Origin: Dasyornis broadbenti
Taxonomy: Eukaryota; Chordata; Aves; Passeriformes; Dasyornithidae
DNA: 64,000 nucleotides
NCBI GenBank assembly: GCA_013397935.1
Contig: VZRN01003396.1
Span: 380,788 to 444,787 of the forward strand
Reading direction: 5' to 3'
The translations under genes and the position numbers were made by a program. Numbering within the stretch: position 1 is the stretch's first letter; each line of letters opens with the position of its first letter. The notes beneath the pieces are model-generated. The model did not search any database. It saw only the letters and a list, made by a program, of their open reading frames with translations, and had not been told where the DNA came from. Below are positions 13,279 to 25,172 of the stretch, piece after piece.

Positions 13279-13442
13279 GAAAAACCAAAACCAAAACCAA
13301 AACTAAAACATAAAACCAAAACAAACAAAACAAAACAACAACAACAACAAAAAAAAAAACCCCAACCCTTCCCCCCCACCCACAAAAAAACCCCCAACCA
13401 AACAAAAAAACGCCCAAAAACACAAAAGCCAACAAGACCAAA
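13279..13442. repeat. C/A-only low-complexity tract
   Basis: About 160 bases made almost wholly of A and C, starting as degenerate CCAAAA repeats, passing through ACAAA and CAA repeats, an A run, C runs and further C/A mixture. G is nearly absent on the plus strand and T is rare, giving extreme strand asymmetry. A minus-strand reading frame across it (13212-13454) is rich in F, G, L and V only because of this composition and is not a gene. The C-rich centre forms the G4 motif listed separately. Confidence 0.9.
13360..13381 (-). other. Predicted G-quadruplex / i-motif
   Basis: The plus strand has C runs of 4, 3, 7 and 3 at 13360-13363, 13366-13368, 13371-13377 and 13379-13381. On the minus strand this gives four G runs of at least three with loops of 2, 2 and 1 bases, which meets the standard quadruplex pattern. 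A fifth C run lies at 13391-13395. Whether it folds is not shown by sequence alone. Confidence 0.75.
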
Positions 13443-16400
13443 CAGAGAAGACAATAGTATTCAGGTCTTTATGTCCTTTATCTCTGTTTTACATGCCAGT
13501 ATAATCTGGGGACACAGACTACAGCAATTATTAAGGGCGTTAGAACAGCTGCTTTATAGCAGTGCATGGTTTACGAGTACTTGTGCAGAGCACTGCAATT
13601 AAAATGAATATGCTACTCAACTCTCAGATTATCCCCATAACTAGTTAGAGCAAGGTGACCCATGCAGGTTGCCATGATCAATACACAAGGCTTATGGCAT
13701 AGTTATGTATGTACAGCAGCTTCCACATAAAACAAATTCTGCCCATGTTCCTAAAGCTGCCTTTAATTCTAAATTTCCCCTTTCACGAACAAAATTGAAC
13801 AGCATTTCTGTGGGCAGTGGATGTTTCTCTGCTTTTCATCACAAATGTAACAACAGGCCACCATTTTTGCTGAGTGAGCTGTTTCCTTGCGCAGCCAAAT
13901 CTCCATGTTTTCGTTGGCAGGGCTACATTGCAAATTTTAGGAGCCACAAGGAGCAAATCATGCTTTAGATTCTGTAATATAAGCGTTAAATAGTTCTGTG
14001 CTGAAACACACTGTGGGTGCAATTAGATGCCTTTGCCATGTCCCAAAAAAGTAAACACAGATCTTGGCTGTTCACCTAAGCCCATGAGCAAGCCTGCACA
14101 GAGTGGAGTTATTCATGTGGAGCAGCCCTGGAGGGGGTGGAACAAGCCAGGAACAATTCAGGATCTTGGACAGATTTGGCATGGCAGTAGGTGGGTCGGC
14201 CCTGCTCCACACTCTCTCAACAACAGGATCAGCAATGGCTTGTGGCCTCATCTCCCAGCCTGATGAAGGGCTTTTCTTGGCTGGACTGGTGTAAACCCTC
14301 ATGCTGATGCAGGACACTAGACCACAGCTCCTGGAATTGCACTGAGGACACAGGAAGCTTGCAGCGATGTGTAGCAGCAGCACCTGCAAAATTAAATGTA
14401 TAACACACTGTGGATGTCCTTGCTATCATTTCAGTCAACCTTCCTTGCTTACTTGCTGGTACCCCACATGGTTTGATGAATTTGTTTCTTAGCTATTGCA
14501 GAGGCAGCTTAGATGGGAATTATAAAAATTTCCTGAAATGTGCTCATTCAGAGACAGTATTTCATGGCCTCTAAATTACTGCCACTGAAATCAAAGTTGT
14601 TTGTAATCTCAAAGTGTAAATTCATGTTTTGAGGATCCTCAGATTCTTGAGTTCCTGAAGAGTCCTATTTTCCAAAAGTTTGAACTTCTTCCCTCCCGAA
14701 AGGAGCCCTGTTGCAGCTTGGCGATCCAAAGTCTTCAGGTACCTTAAACTATTTTACCTGCAATAACAATTTTTCTGGGGAGGCATTTACAAGGATTTTC
14801 CCTAAATCCCCCTCCCCCATTCAGGCACTGCCTTCTTTTTTTGGTATGCTTCATTTTAGAATGAAGCATTCAGCAAATGTTTTAGGAGCGTTGTCATAGT
14901 TATTCTTATCTCTTTCCTCAGCAGAGGGAAATCACTTATAAACATTCCCAGCTTCACTCCCCTTTGCTTAGATTAACGAAGTGACCAGCACGTCACTGCT
15001 CTTGGTGATAAGTTTCACCACAGTTCAGGGCAAAGTAAAACACTCCTTCCATGAGAGCATTATCAGACCGAGAGCCTGGTGGTGTATTACACAGTTTCTT
15101 TGTCTGACTGTAATGCTATTTCAACATGAGTCAGTTTCTGGCACTGAGTCACCTACAAGCGGTGGAGACTCCTACCAAAAAAAATATGTATATTTTGCTT
15201 AACACTGAAGCTTTGCCATCAGCTTTCGGGATTTTGTCCCCAGCCTTGCGTGGTCTGGGTTGTTTCAGATTTTTTTGAAAGGCCCAATTTCTTTTCTTTG
15301 GAGCTTGTAACATTTCACCAGTCCAAATAGGCTGTCACATCCTATTGGTTCTAAGGAGCTGGAAAAGACCTTCTGCTGGAGGGCCTGCCTGCTGTGCTGC
15401 TGCAAGCTGTGTGCGAACAATACTGCCCATGGTGGAGAAGCTGGGCATCCCCCTCCATTCCATGGACACCATGTCTCTTGTTTCCCTATCATCATTAGAG
15501 AGGTCTGCTTCACTCTCGTCTTCCACTTCTCTCTTTCCTTTAATTTCGTGCCACAAATTGAGACTTTGGACTGTGAGACCAACTGTGCATTCAAAAGTGT
15601 TGGTTATCACAGTTCACAGAAGAAAAGCTCAGGTTTTTCTGCTCAAGAAAAGCTCAGATTGAAACAGAAATAGGAACAGAAATCTCTCTCCCAAGATTAA
15701 CATGCAGTACCCTTCTTCTGGCCTTGATGTTCTGCTCTTCACCCCCTTATGCATCATCACCAGCCTAGAGTAACCTTCAACCTATGTTCAGAACTTCATT
15801 GGATGTTTCCCTTTTCGTGTCATCCCCATGTTTACATACTTATCTCTTTGCACATTCCATGGACATCACCTCATTGAATTAGGCAACATTTTGGCCCTTA
15901 GGAATACCTAACAGTTGTTGGGCAGCCATGAGGGAAACAGGACGCATGTGAATCTCATCGAAGCTCTTGGCTTTACTCCTGCTCAGCTTGTAGATTCATC
16001 ATCCTTTTCTTCATGTTTCCAAAAAAGACATTTGTATAGTGTCAGATATTCCTCAGGACTGCTCAATTTCCTGAGCAGGGGTGCCCAGGTGTGTTTCCAC
16101 AGGACCAACTTCCTCAAGCAGGGAGATCTCCCCATGCATTCAGTATCTCAGCCTCACTCCTACAAGACTTCTGTGAATAACTTGCTCTCACCCCACCCTC
16201 ACCTGAGACTTTCAGTGGGAACTATAGGTGCTGAGCCCAGGCATGGTTAGCCCTATCCCACAGAGCACAGGACAAAGCCCATGGCTTCCACCATGTCCAA
16301 GCAAGAGCCACAGCCTGAAGAAGCCCAGGGATCAGCATCAACATGGTGAAGATGGTGTGCAAAGATTATCTCTCATCTTACGGACACTGCCATCTGGCAT

Positions 16401-16475
16401 ACATGCACATGTGGGAGATTAAACATGTAAAAGCTAGCGGCAGCAGCAACAACAACTATTTCCATAATAGTTCTC
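13443..16475. other. Non-coding stretch, no gene recognised
   Basis: Open frames near 14027-14438, 15265-15662 and 15915-16250 lie on both strands and none has a domain I know. A 13-base direct repeat AAGAAAAGCTCAG occurs at 15620-15632 and 15645-15657, 25 bases apart. No repeat consensus, RNA gene or CpG island is recognisable. Confidence 0.6.
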
Positions 16476-16479
16476 TTTC

Positions 16480-16505
16480 TTTTTTTTTTTTTTTTTTTTT
16501 TTTTT
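16480..16505. repeat. Poly-T run (26)
   Basis: A 26-base T homopolymer, preceded by a CT-rich lead-in and followed by GGGAAAGAAAATG. It could be the poly-A tail of a minus-strand retrocopy whose body would lie to the right, but I recognise no such body, so it stays a simple repeat. Homopolymers of this length are prone to length errors in assemblies. Confidence 0.9.
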
Positions 16506-16822
16506 GGGAAAGAAAATGTATTGGCCATCTAATTTGGATTCATAAAGGAAACCTATTAATGAAAGGCTTCAAAGAACTGTCTCAGAACTTTTAATCAGTA
16601 GTTGCATTTTAGCATGGAAAAAAAAGCAGAGGGGGCTGGGTGGTGGGCTTTTTTGTTGTTGTTGGTTTTGTAGTTTTTGTTTAAAGCATCAGACTGTTTG
16701 AAAGCAGGCTGAGTGAGGGAGCCCAGCAGGGAGCCTCTTCTCGCCCACCTGGAGAAGAGGCCCCCTGAATGCTTGTTTTCATTAGCATGGGCCTCTCTGG
16801 CTCTTCAAAACCCTATCCACCC

Positions 16823-16836
16823 GTTGCCAAGGCAAC
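16823..16836. promoter_or_regulatory. RFX X-box palindrome
   Basis: GTTGCCAAGGCAAC is a perfect inverted repeat of GTTGCC with a two-base spacer. It matches the X-box bound by RFX-family winged-helix factors (RGYAAC half sites with a short spacer), known from ciliary-gene promoters and MHC class II promoters. With 12 specified bases, the chance expectation in this window is well below one. Whether it is bound is unknown. No transcription start is recognisable nearby. Confidence 0.6.
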
Positions 16837-16933
16837 CCAGAGCCGTATTGCGGCACATGGGTGTTGTGCATCAACTGGTGTGTTGCACTTAACTGAAATA
16901 AATAACCAAATAAACATGGAAAATGGCCAAGGG

Positions 16934-16943
16934 CCAAATAAGG
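16934..16943. promoter_or_regulatory. CArG box (SRF/MEF2-type site)
   Basis: CCAAATAAGG fits the consensus CC(A/T)6GG bound by serum response factor. A CArG box alone is expected a few times by chance in 64 kb (another, CCTTTTATGG, lies at 60194-60203). It gains some weight from lying about 100 bases from the X-box. Confidence 0.4.
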
Positions 16944-16999
16944 GCACTGTCTTTTATCATGGACATCTAACATTTATAGGGATTTCAAACACTCTACTA

Positions 17000-17730
17000 G
17001 ACATATCGGCTGAAAGGTAGTTGATCAAAAAAGGAAAATGCATGTGCACGCACAGCCAGTTCATTTCATTTTAATGAGTCTTCCTGCTTGAATAAGGTGA
17101 AAGGAATTGGTTCTAGAGCATGCAATCCCACTTGTGAGCCCTGTGTTACATTTTCATGCCATTCGATGGCTTCATCTAGGCCTAGCCTTTCCACAGATCT
17201 TGGCTCCTACTTCAGCACCAGCATCACTATCAGCAGCTCTTTTCCCATCAGGGCTGGACACACTCAGGCTACAGGAGGAGCCGCTGAGCACTGAAAAGGC
17301 AACCACAGCAGGGGCTCAAAGTGTGACTTTCAGGATCCAGCTGCTCCTGGACCCCCACTTGAGTAATTTGTATTGCAATGTTACCCACCTCAGCTGTGGG
17401 TATGTGAATAAAGACCATGGGCTTGAGACTTCGGTTTCCAATCAAACTTGTGGAGAAGAAGGGTGCCTGGGGAGATACCACAGACTGCATTTGTGATTGA
17501 GGATCTGCCCCTGAAGCTGTGCTAGTGAGGGAGCGTGAGGGGAATAGTTTCCACCATGACCTGCATGAGGGCCCTGGCACTGAGGGGTAAACAGCAGCAA
17601 CACCCCTTCAGATTATCACAGAACAGTTAAGGCAAAGCAGCATCCCTGGGAATATTTGTAGCTAGTCCTGGTATGGCTGCAAAAATAGATTTCATTTAGA
17701 CTCAGGAAGGGAGGTGCTGGCTGCAACTGC
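17000..17730. other. Non-coding stretch
   Basis: The plus-strand frame 17107-17496 (129 codons) and the minus-strand frame 17269-17580 overlap and neither is recognisable. No repeat consensus, RNA gene or splice-flanked exon is recognisable by eye. Confidence 0.5.
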
Positions 17731-17735
17731 TCTCA

Positions 17736-17758
17736 GGGGAACAGGGAAGGGAGTGGGG
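17736..17758 (+). other. Predicted G-quadruplex
   Basis: Four G runs (4, 3, 3 and 4 bases) at 17736-17739, 17744-17746, 17749-17751 and 17755-17758, with loops AACA, AA and AGT, meet the standard quadruplex pattern on the plus strand. It lies about 40 bases before the 20-bp tandem repeat. Confidence 0.7.
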
Positions 17759-17790
17759 TGGAAGCTCTGCTAGGAACAGCATCCATTGCC

Positions 17791-17860
17791 CAGTACCATG
17801 CTGTACCTTGCCATACTGTGCTGTACCATGCCACATCATGCTGTGCCATGCTGTGCTAGC
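17791..17860. repeat. Degenerate 20-bp tandem repeat
   Basis: Three consecutive 20-base units start at 17801, 17821 and 17841 and begin CTGTACCTTG, CTGTACCATG and CTGTGCCATG. A half unit (CAGTACCATG) precedes them. Within each unit the second half is a weaker echo of the first, suggesting growth from a 10-base unit. A short minisatellite. Confidence 0.8.
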
Positions 17861-20800
17861 AGTCATCAGAGCAGGAGCTGGCAGCAGGGGCTTGGCAGAG
17901 GCAAGGCAGCAAGTTATGTGCAGATCCTACATGTTGGTAGGCGCAGGTGTGGAACAGGGCAAGTCAGTAGGGAGGAGATATGAAGGCTGCCATTTCTCAG
18001 AGGGGGCCACAGAGGACTCCAGTAGTCTCCCACTAGTAGGAGCACAATGGAGCTCATGCTTCCATCAAGGTATCTTGAGAGGTGAAGAACTGCAACCTTT
18101 GTGGGCACTAATTGAATGATTTCTGAACATGACCCTGGTGACTGAATGCAGACCCAGAGCCAGATGCTTTGCATGTTCAGAGACAGTGCTCAATCAAGCC
18201 CTGTCTTCAGCTAACACCTTCTGTTTTCACAGTTTTGAAACAAAACAGAAAACGTGGTGTGATGCCACACCAACCATTTTCCTTCTGGCTTTACCTTTTA
18301 AGCTTGCAGCTTCTCCAGGATAAGCCCCTCTTTGCCAGCACACAGCCCTTTCAACAGGACCCAAGCACCTGTGGTTGCCCTTTTCCCTGAGCACCCTCTG
18401 TCCCTTTGTTCTCTTGGGAGCCTTACAGTGACAAAAGCAATGTGCAAGCTGTTTGTCCCACCTGGAGTCTGAATTTTAAGCACATGCACAGGCCATACTA
18501 TCAAACTGAGGTAATTTTGACTCTATGTGTGTGTGTGGTGTTTGCCCAACAGCTGTGGTGTCCCAGGAATGCACTTCCCATTCCTGTGGTGAATGGCAAC
18601 GTACATCAAAAGGCTTCCTCCAGCCCCCCACCCCTCAACACAGCCCATGGTTTCCCCTGCTGCTCTTGCAGCTCCTTTTCTGAGAGGACTTGCAGTGCTA
18701 GCAGCTCCCCTGGCATGGAACAACACAGAAGCTCTGTTATTTTAAGCTGCCAAGTATTATTACAACACAGATCTTCCAGATGCAAGGATTCAAAAGTATA
18801 ATGGTACTGAATGTGTGGACATGAGCGGACTTGCATGCCTGTGCTTGCACATGTGTGTATAGACAGGTGTGTATGCACTTTATATTTTTCTGTCCAATAG
18901 ATACAGGTATATTTATATTTGTTTCACATATTTATGTTTAATACACATAATACCTTTAAAATGTATATGTACCTATCAGATATACAAAACATGCCAAATA
19001 TTTGTTAAGGGCTAAGTCTTCAGATTATTTGATTCTGGTTTCTATTTTCATTTAATTTTACTTAAGTGAGCTGTAACCTGTTTATTTAGGACTTTCAAAC
19101 ATGTAGCTATATATAACTATGATTGCTGAAATAAATGTAAACATCATTAAAAAATACATCTTCTTGTGCAAGCTGTGTAACTGTTACAGTTGTAAATACA
19201 CAAATGGAAATGATGATCAATCATGGGTGTATTGCAAAAAAATATTTACTTATACAGCTATGAGAAACTGTCTTGGTGTTCAGATACACCTGAAGCTGCT
19301 CCTGGCAGATGCATCTCATGTAAGCCAAAGACTGAAAAATACTTTTACAATGAGGACTCCGACATTTTTACAAAGATTTCATCACATTTAAAACCTAAGC
19401 CTGCAGAAACAGAAGGAACAGAAGAAAGTGCTGTGAAAGGAGCAACAGCATGCACCCTGTTTGGGGTCCATATTGGGTTTGGTTTTGGTACCTGCATTTT
19501 GCCTGCATCACCTGAATTAGTTCGCAAGTGTGTTAGGAAAAATAGGGAACACCTCCCTCTAACATGTATGATAAGACCTATTTGGAATGGATACCACAAC
19601 CATATATTTGTGCTAACTTCTTTTCTCATGTAGTGCCTATTACTGAGTGGCAAAGTTGTATCATAATCTTTCATACAGCCTGCTTTTCAGGATCTGGCCT
19701 TGATTTGCTGAGGGCTTCCCAGTTCATGCCTGAAGACAGGGAGCAGCCTGTAGCCAGGCCTGTATCTTGAGAGGTAGGGATGTAGATCTGATCCCACACA
19801 GGAAGTGGAGTTTGGGTCACAGGGAACATGTGGTCCAACAGGCAGAGCTGAGAATTAAATCCCACAGGTGTTCTTAAAACCAAAAGACTAAACTTTCTGA
19901 GCTGCCACAAGAAGCAGGAATGCCCAGATCCTCAAACAGCGAAAATTGTTGCAAAACTCTTTAACTGCACCAGAGTTCCACTGATCTGCACCAGCTGGGG
20001 ACATGGTGCAGTGGCAGAGAATAGACTTATAACATATGTAATAGGGTACACCGCATCCTTTTCCCCAACTAACATCAATTAGGTTCAGTAAGACTGTGGT
20101 GATACATATTAGAGGATGTCTAGCATGATCTATGGAGTGGTTTAAATTGCATCAGATTTAAGGTGGCCTCTCACATTATTCTCAATGGGGAAACTCAATA
20201 ATTCTGAGCTGCTGTGGCTCTGAAAAATTGTCCCCATAAATCTCTTTCTCATATGGCTCATCTTGTATCCAAGGATGATCATGGTGCAGCTGCATTGAAT
20301 ATGCACCCTACAAAGTGTGTGTGGTTCAAAGAAGCAGACTTTGTTTTTTACACATGATAGAGAAGAGTTTCAGTTCACCTTTAAGGAACAAGCTCATCTC
20401 ACCAATCTGTTTTTCTGGTAGTACATCTGTTAGGAGGGAAAAGGCATATGGGTCTGCTCTGAGGAAAAACAATCTCCTCTTGGTGATCTCAGGTCCTGTA
20501 GCCTGATAGCACCAATTCTTTCCCAAGTGAGGTGAAACCCTGTCCAGTAGTGAAGAAGAGCAGGAGTCCTAGGCACCACTTCAGCCCTATTTAAACTCCA
20601 GTGCAGGAATGGGCAGGGGGAAGAGGAGGAAACCATATGACAGCTGTCTGTGAAAGTATCAAATTAAGCTGATAAGTAATCTTTGCTCCATGAGGAGTGT
20701 GCTGTTGGTCTAATTAAGCCTCATTTTGAGGTAAGGCACAAGAGTGAAGAATTGCGGGGCTTGGCAGTTTATTTGCTGATTGCTCCCTGGTTGTGTTTTC

Positions 20801-22690
20801 CAGGCATTTTATAGAGGGTAGGATGAGTATTGTCCATTTCACATGGCTGAGGTAGTATTTCCCTGGAATGGGAAAATTAACCTCAAAATCCATCTAATCC
20901 CGTTTAGAAGGGAAAAAAAAATAATCCATCAAAAACCCAAACCCACCAAAACAACTCCAAACAACAGCCTTTGTGACTCTAAGGAGGGTCCAAGTGGTAA
21001 AAAATAGCTTCCTGTGATTTCAACAAGCTGTGGTTGCAGTCCCACTTTCCTCACCCCCTGGACATCACCCTGTGATGAAATCAATGGCAAGTTTAAGGAT
21101 TAGGACACTCCGACCAATGCCCTTAAATACTCACTCAAACATCCAAACAATCCCTTTGAATTCAGTGGCAGCACTCATGGAGTTAAAAATAAGCATGCTG
21201 TTAAGTGCCTTCATCAGATCAAGGTCTAATTATTTACTCTATGTGAGTAGTTCCAGAGGAATTACTGTCTTTGCTGTTGGGGTTACTAAACTTAAGAAAA
21301 ATAACCTACAGTTCTTATCCATGTAACAGCGAAATGAAGTGCTCTTAAAATCTTTTTGTACAATAAAACCTACTTCAAACAGATTAGAATAGAAAGGCAA
21401 AGATAGATTTCCTTAAAAAAAAAAATCTATAGACAAAGAAATTTTAACAGAGACCTTATGGATATTTTTAGACAAGACTTGTCTTTTGGGGACTTTAATT
21501 TGCAATGTGTTTTTGAAAGCCTGTTGCTACTTCTGGATGGATTTGATATGGTGTTTCAATAAGGGGGAAGCAAAAATGAATACAAAATAAAATGCAGAGT
21601 CTCTACATTAATTTGTGAATATTGCTTCTGTCATTTCAGGACAATTTGACCCCATGCATAAAGCTTCTCCAAAGCCTTCTACTACATATTATGTCCCTAG
21701 TTATTTAAAGCAGGCTTTAAGGAATACAATGCTTTTGTACCCCTCATTGTATCTGGTCACCTCTGGCCCAAGCTGGAAATCCCAGTAGTGAAAAATCTTA
21801 GCTGAACAAGTGTGTTAAAATGCTTCTTTGAATGTTTAGATCAAGATCCACGAGTTTAGTCCTGACTTAACGTTTTCCAACATCATTTATAGTCTGCAAA
21901 ATCTAAGGGGAAACCCTGTGGAAGAGCCAAGCTCCTCCAAGAACCCTAGTATTACTTGCTTCTGGTTGAATTGGAAATGCTGTAAGGACAGGGTCTTATC
22001 TAATGAATGGTGCTTCCGGTAATGTCCCCAAGCATGTGCTTGAAAGAGAAAGGTGGAGGCAAGAGCAAATTATCTTTAAAATTTAATGAAATCTTTCATT
22101 TCAGTAATTGAGATGAGCATTTGATTTATATTTGATTCTTTCTTGGCTGGAGGCTTTCAGCCAAAGACAGTTTGTCCCATCCTCACATGTCAAGGCCAGG
22201 ATTCATCTCACAACACGTCAGGCACTTGGTTTGCAACAGTTGGGGTGAAACACAGGGTGACTCCTGAGGGTGATTCACATCACAGGTGAGCTGAGGTCCC
22301 CTTGGGAGGTGGCTGCCTTGATTATAATGGGAAAACCAAGGACTGACAGCACTCCAAACTTAGCCTCCTCAGCTATGTGCCTACAATACAATAGGATGAA
22401 TCTAGGCTTATACATATATTTTCCTCCCTTCAGGTAAAATTTCACTTTGCATTGACCTTCTGCACTGTTCCTCTCTCAAAAGCAGTCTCCAGGGCAGCAT
22501 AAGGGCTCACAGAGCAAATAGACACTGCGTTGACCCTGCAGACTTTTGCCATTCATGCCCTTCCCTTGGGGGTTTCAGAAGTGTCTTCCAGGGTTTTTAT
22601 CCTTTCCATGAGACACTGGCGCTATTAATATTCCTGATCATAAACCCCAGAGAAACACAAACAAAGCTCCCACACTCCAAGAACAGCTCC
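17861..22690. other. Non-coding stretch, no gene recognised
   Basis: The longest frames are 18406-18801 (131 codons) and 19223-19633 (136 codons) on the plus strand and 19345-19674 on the minus strand. None shows a domain, signal peptide or exon boundary that I trust. From 18870 to 19260 the DNA is very AT-rich with ATATTTATA-like strings. A C/A-rich patch lies at 20930-20965. No RNA gene or repeat consensus is recognisable. Confidence 0.6.
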
Positions 22691-22699
22691 AGTGATAAA

Positions 22700-23230
22700 T
22701 ATAGGGGATTTTTGTGAATCTATTTGCCACTTCCATTAGTCAGGGCAGAAATACATCACTGTAAGATGTCTAAGCATTTTGTCATTGCTTACTGGCTGTA
22801 TCAAAACTTAGTCTAAGCAGTTATCACTGTATTTCTGATTAATATTATAACAACCACCGGCTAATCACAGAGTCAGCAGTGAAAACTGCTCTAATCGTTA
22901 TCTTTCTGGCTAAGTAACTTCCCTGTTATTTGTTGTGTACTGCAGATTTTGGCATGTGAGGGGTTCTTTTTTTCTTCTAATGCTAAATGTGAGATTTTAT
23001 CCTCAAAGGAGTGATTATCTCAGAGCAAAATTGGCAAGGTTAAACACTATCTATAAAAAAACATTCCGCGGTGTGCCATGAAATGAATTACATAATATAT
23101 CACTCATCTACCTGGCTTTTGAAAACGTGTGAATGTGTGTTTGCTCAGTCTGGGCGAGTATTTTATATTAGGCTTCTTTTCCATGAAGGTAAAAATGACC
23201 TTGTCATTAGAAAGTGAAGATATATTGAAC
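22700..23230. promoter_or_regulatory. Possible conserved non-coding element
   Basis: About 530 bases free of repeats and long open frames, with closely spaced TAAT/ATTA homeodomain cores, TTATC(A) GATA-type sites and a GGCTAATC string (22858-22865), plus AT-rich spacers. This texture is common in vertebrate developmental enhancers. It is an impression from sequence style only. Conservation cannot be judged from a single sequence. Confidence 0.2.
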
Positions 23231-23540
23231 CCGATAGAAACAACACTGTTCCATTTCATTTAGTCTCCTCTAAAACTGGAAGAAGAGAAAATATAAATTG
23301 AATTTATTTAACTATACATTGCCTCATTTGAACTTTACTAAAGCACTAGCCACTAAGGAAAACCCTTTCCCCACCTCTCTTCCATAATCTCTTGCAGATG
23401 GCATGTTAAGGAAATTGCCTTGACTTTATTGATTCCTTGCTATAAGCTTCAACTAACAGCTGGTGTCTTACTGGGGAAATATACGCTGTACTATAGTTAC
23501 AGGAAGGTAGCTCTTTGACCTGGCAGCTCTGTGTACCTGT

Positions 23541-23567
23541 ACAAAACAAAACAAAACAAAAAAAATC
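23541..23567. repeat. (ACAAA)n microsatellite
   Basis: Repeated ACAAA units ending in a short A run. A simple repeat about 27 bases long. Confidence 0.85.
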
Positions 23568-25131
23568 CTTGATGATTTAAAATCCCAAATTGGTAATTTT
23601 TTTCCTCTTAGACATTAGTAGATCTTATCATTAGGGCCCTATTTCAAATAGCAGTATCATACCAATCTGAGTACTTTGCAGAATGAAGGAAAGCAGTATC
23701 CTCCCAAGATGGAAGGGCACAGGCAGAAAACTAGCTGCTATAATCTGCCAGGTCACCATAATTTTCCATTAGTTTCTTTCCAGAAATACTTATTTTGCGG
23801 ATATTATAGAAAGGCCACTGTGGGATGTTGTATGTTACTGGCCTCTCACAGCTCAATAATTCATCAGCTGGAGTTTCAGACATCCCCAAATTTAAATTTT
23901 CTATTCAAGTGAAGGGATCAATGTGCACTCTTTCTTCTCCTTATTTTGATTTTAAGATTAATTGGTGTCTTAAAAATTCTGGGGAGCAGTTTCATCTGGC
24001 ATGAACCACTCTAGTTCTAGTGGAGCCCAGAGTCCACCCATTTCTACCAGCTTAGCAGCTGGCCCTCTGAATGTGAAAATCTACATTATCGCCTGTTTTA
24101 TAGGTGATAATTGCTGCCTAAGTACTGCAAGAGCAGGATATTAGCACTAGTTCTGAGAAACTTCACAGTAGGTCAAATTCATCACTCCGCCAAGGAGATG
24201 GTAGCACAGCTTCCAACACATTTCATCTCCCACGGTTTTCCTCAACCCCATGACTCCCCTCCATTCTTTGTCTCCTCACTGTAATGGTCCTTTTTCTGCT
24301 TCCCGAGAGGCTGCATGTTGCATTGCAGAAATGAAAAGCTGGCTGGGAAGCTATTGATGGAGAAGCACGAAAGCATGAAGTGCCCAACCTGCAACTCCCA
24401 CAAGACTTTTGAAAATCAGTATAAATTACGTGTCTCTTTTGGCCCAAATGTTTCAGACTGGGTGGGTTTTTGTTTCTATGTTTCCTTTTTTAAGTTGTGA
24501 GAAGTGTAGAGTTGCCTACATTGTAATATAACCTTAAAATATTTCTTGTTCTCATCATACTTCATTGTCCCCCACAATATTTACTGGTGTTCCACTGGAA
24601 ACATTCCATCATGGGATATCTCAGTTCCCATTTTAAAATACATTGTTATATTTCACTACTGGAGAGTTCAAAGTTTGAAATCACTAAACTTTGATGGTGT
24701 TTCTGCTTCTCTCTAACACATTACTTTTTACATTAAGTTCATCTTCCTGTGGGTGCTTATTTTAGCTCATAGTTTTTTGACACTTTGGCTAAATTTTCAG
24801 AGGAGTACTTAACAGGGATCGATGCACTGCATGGAGTTTGTAGCGAGATGGGCTATAGGAGAACTGGGAAGCAAGACACAATGTGAGCCACACTCCTATG
24901 TGTTAGTAGTTTGATATTTGTCATATGCTATTTTGGGGTCTAAACCCACTCACTGGGATGATTTCAATGGGATGGATTACAGTTCAACATTGCATAGATA
25001 TACTTCTATTTTACACGTCTCCACAACATAAATATAATATATTAGTGGTATAAAATCTCCTAAGGGCCTGATATGAAATTCTTCCATTCATCAGTCCAAT
25101 TCCATGAAGTGTGGCTGACCTAGCCTACCGT

Positions 25132-25172
25132 CAGGGCCAAATTCAAAGTCAGTATGTACAGCAGTGTAATTT
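25132..25172 (-). repeat. Possible ancient amniote dispersed repeat
   Basis: On the minus strand this reads as a decayed form of acactgctgtac...gaatttggccct, resembling the motif tacaccagtgtaa...cagaatctggccc that I recall as widely dispersed in amniotes. It is the same putative family as 4729-4770, 38889-38925 and 48829-48886. I cannot name the family. The match is short. Confidence 0.3.

Noticed and set aside
13212..13454. Minus-strand frame rich in F, G, L and V
   Set aside because: The translation is a direct product of the C/A-only tract and has no protein-like complexity.
20846..20857. TGAGGTAGTA similar to the 5' end of let-7
   Set aside because: The rest of the mature sequence does not match and no complementary arm forms a precursor hairpin.
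24378..24431. Zinc-finger-like residues CPTC...KTF...L on the plus strand
   Set aside because: The two histidines of a C2H2 finger are missing, spacing between CxxC and KTF is two residues too long, and there is one unit only with no linker or flanking fingers.
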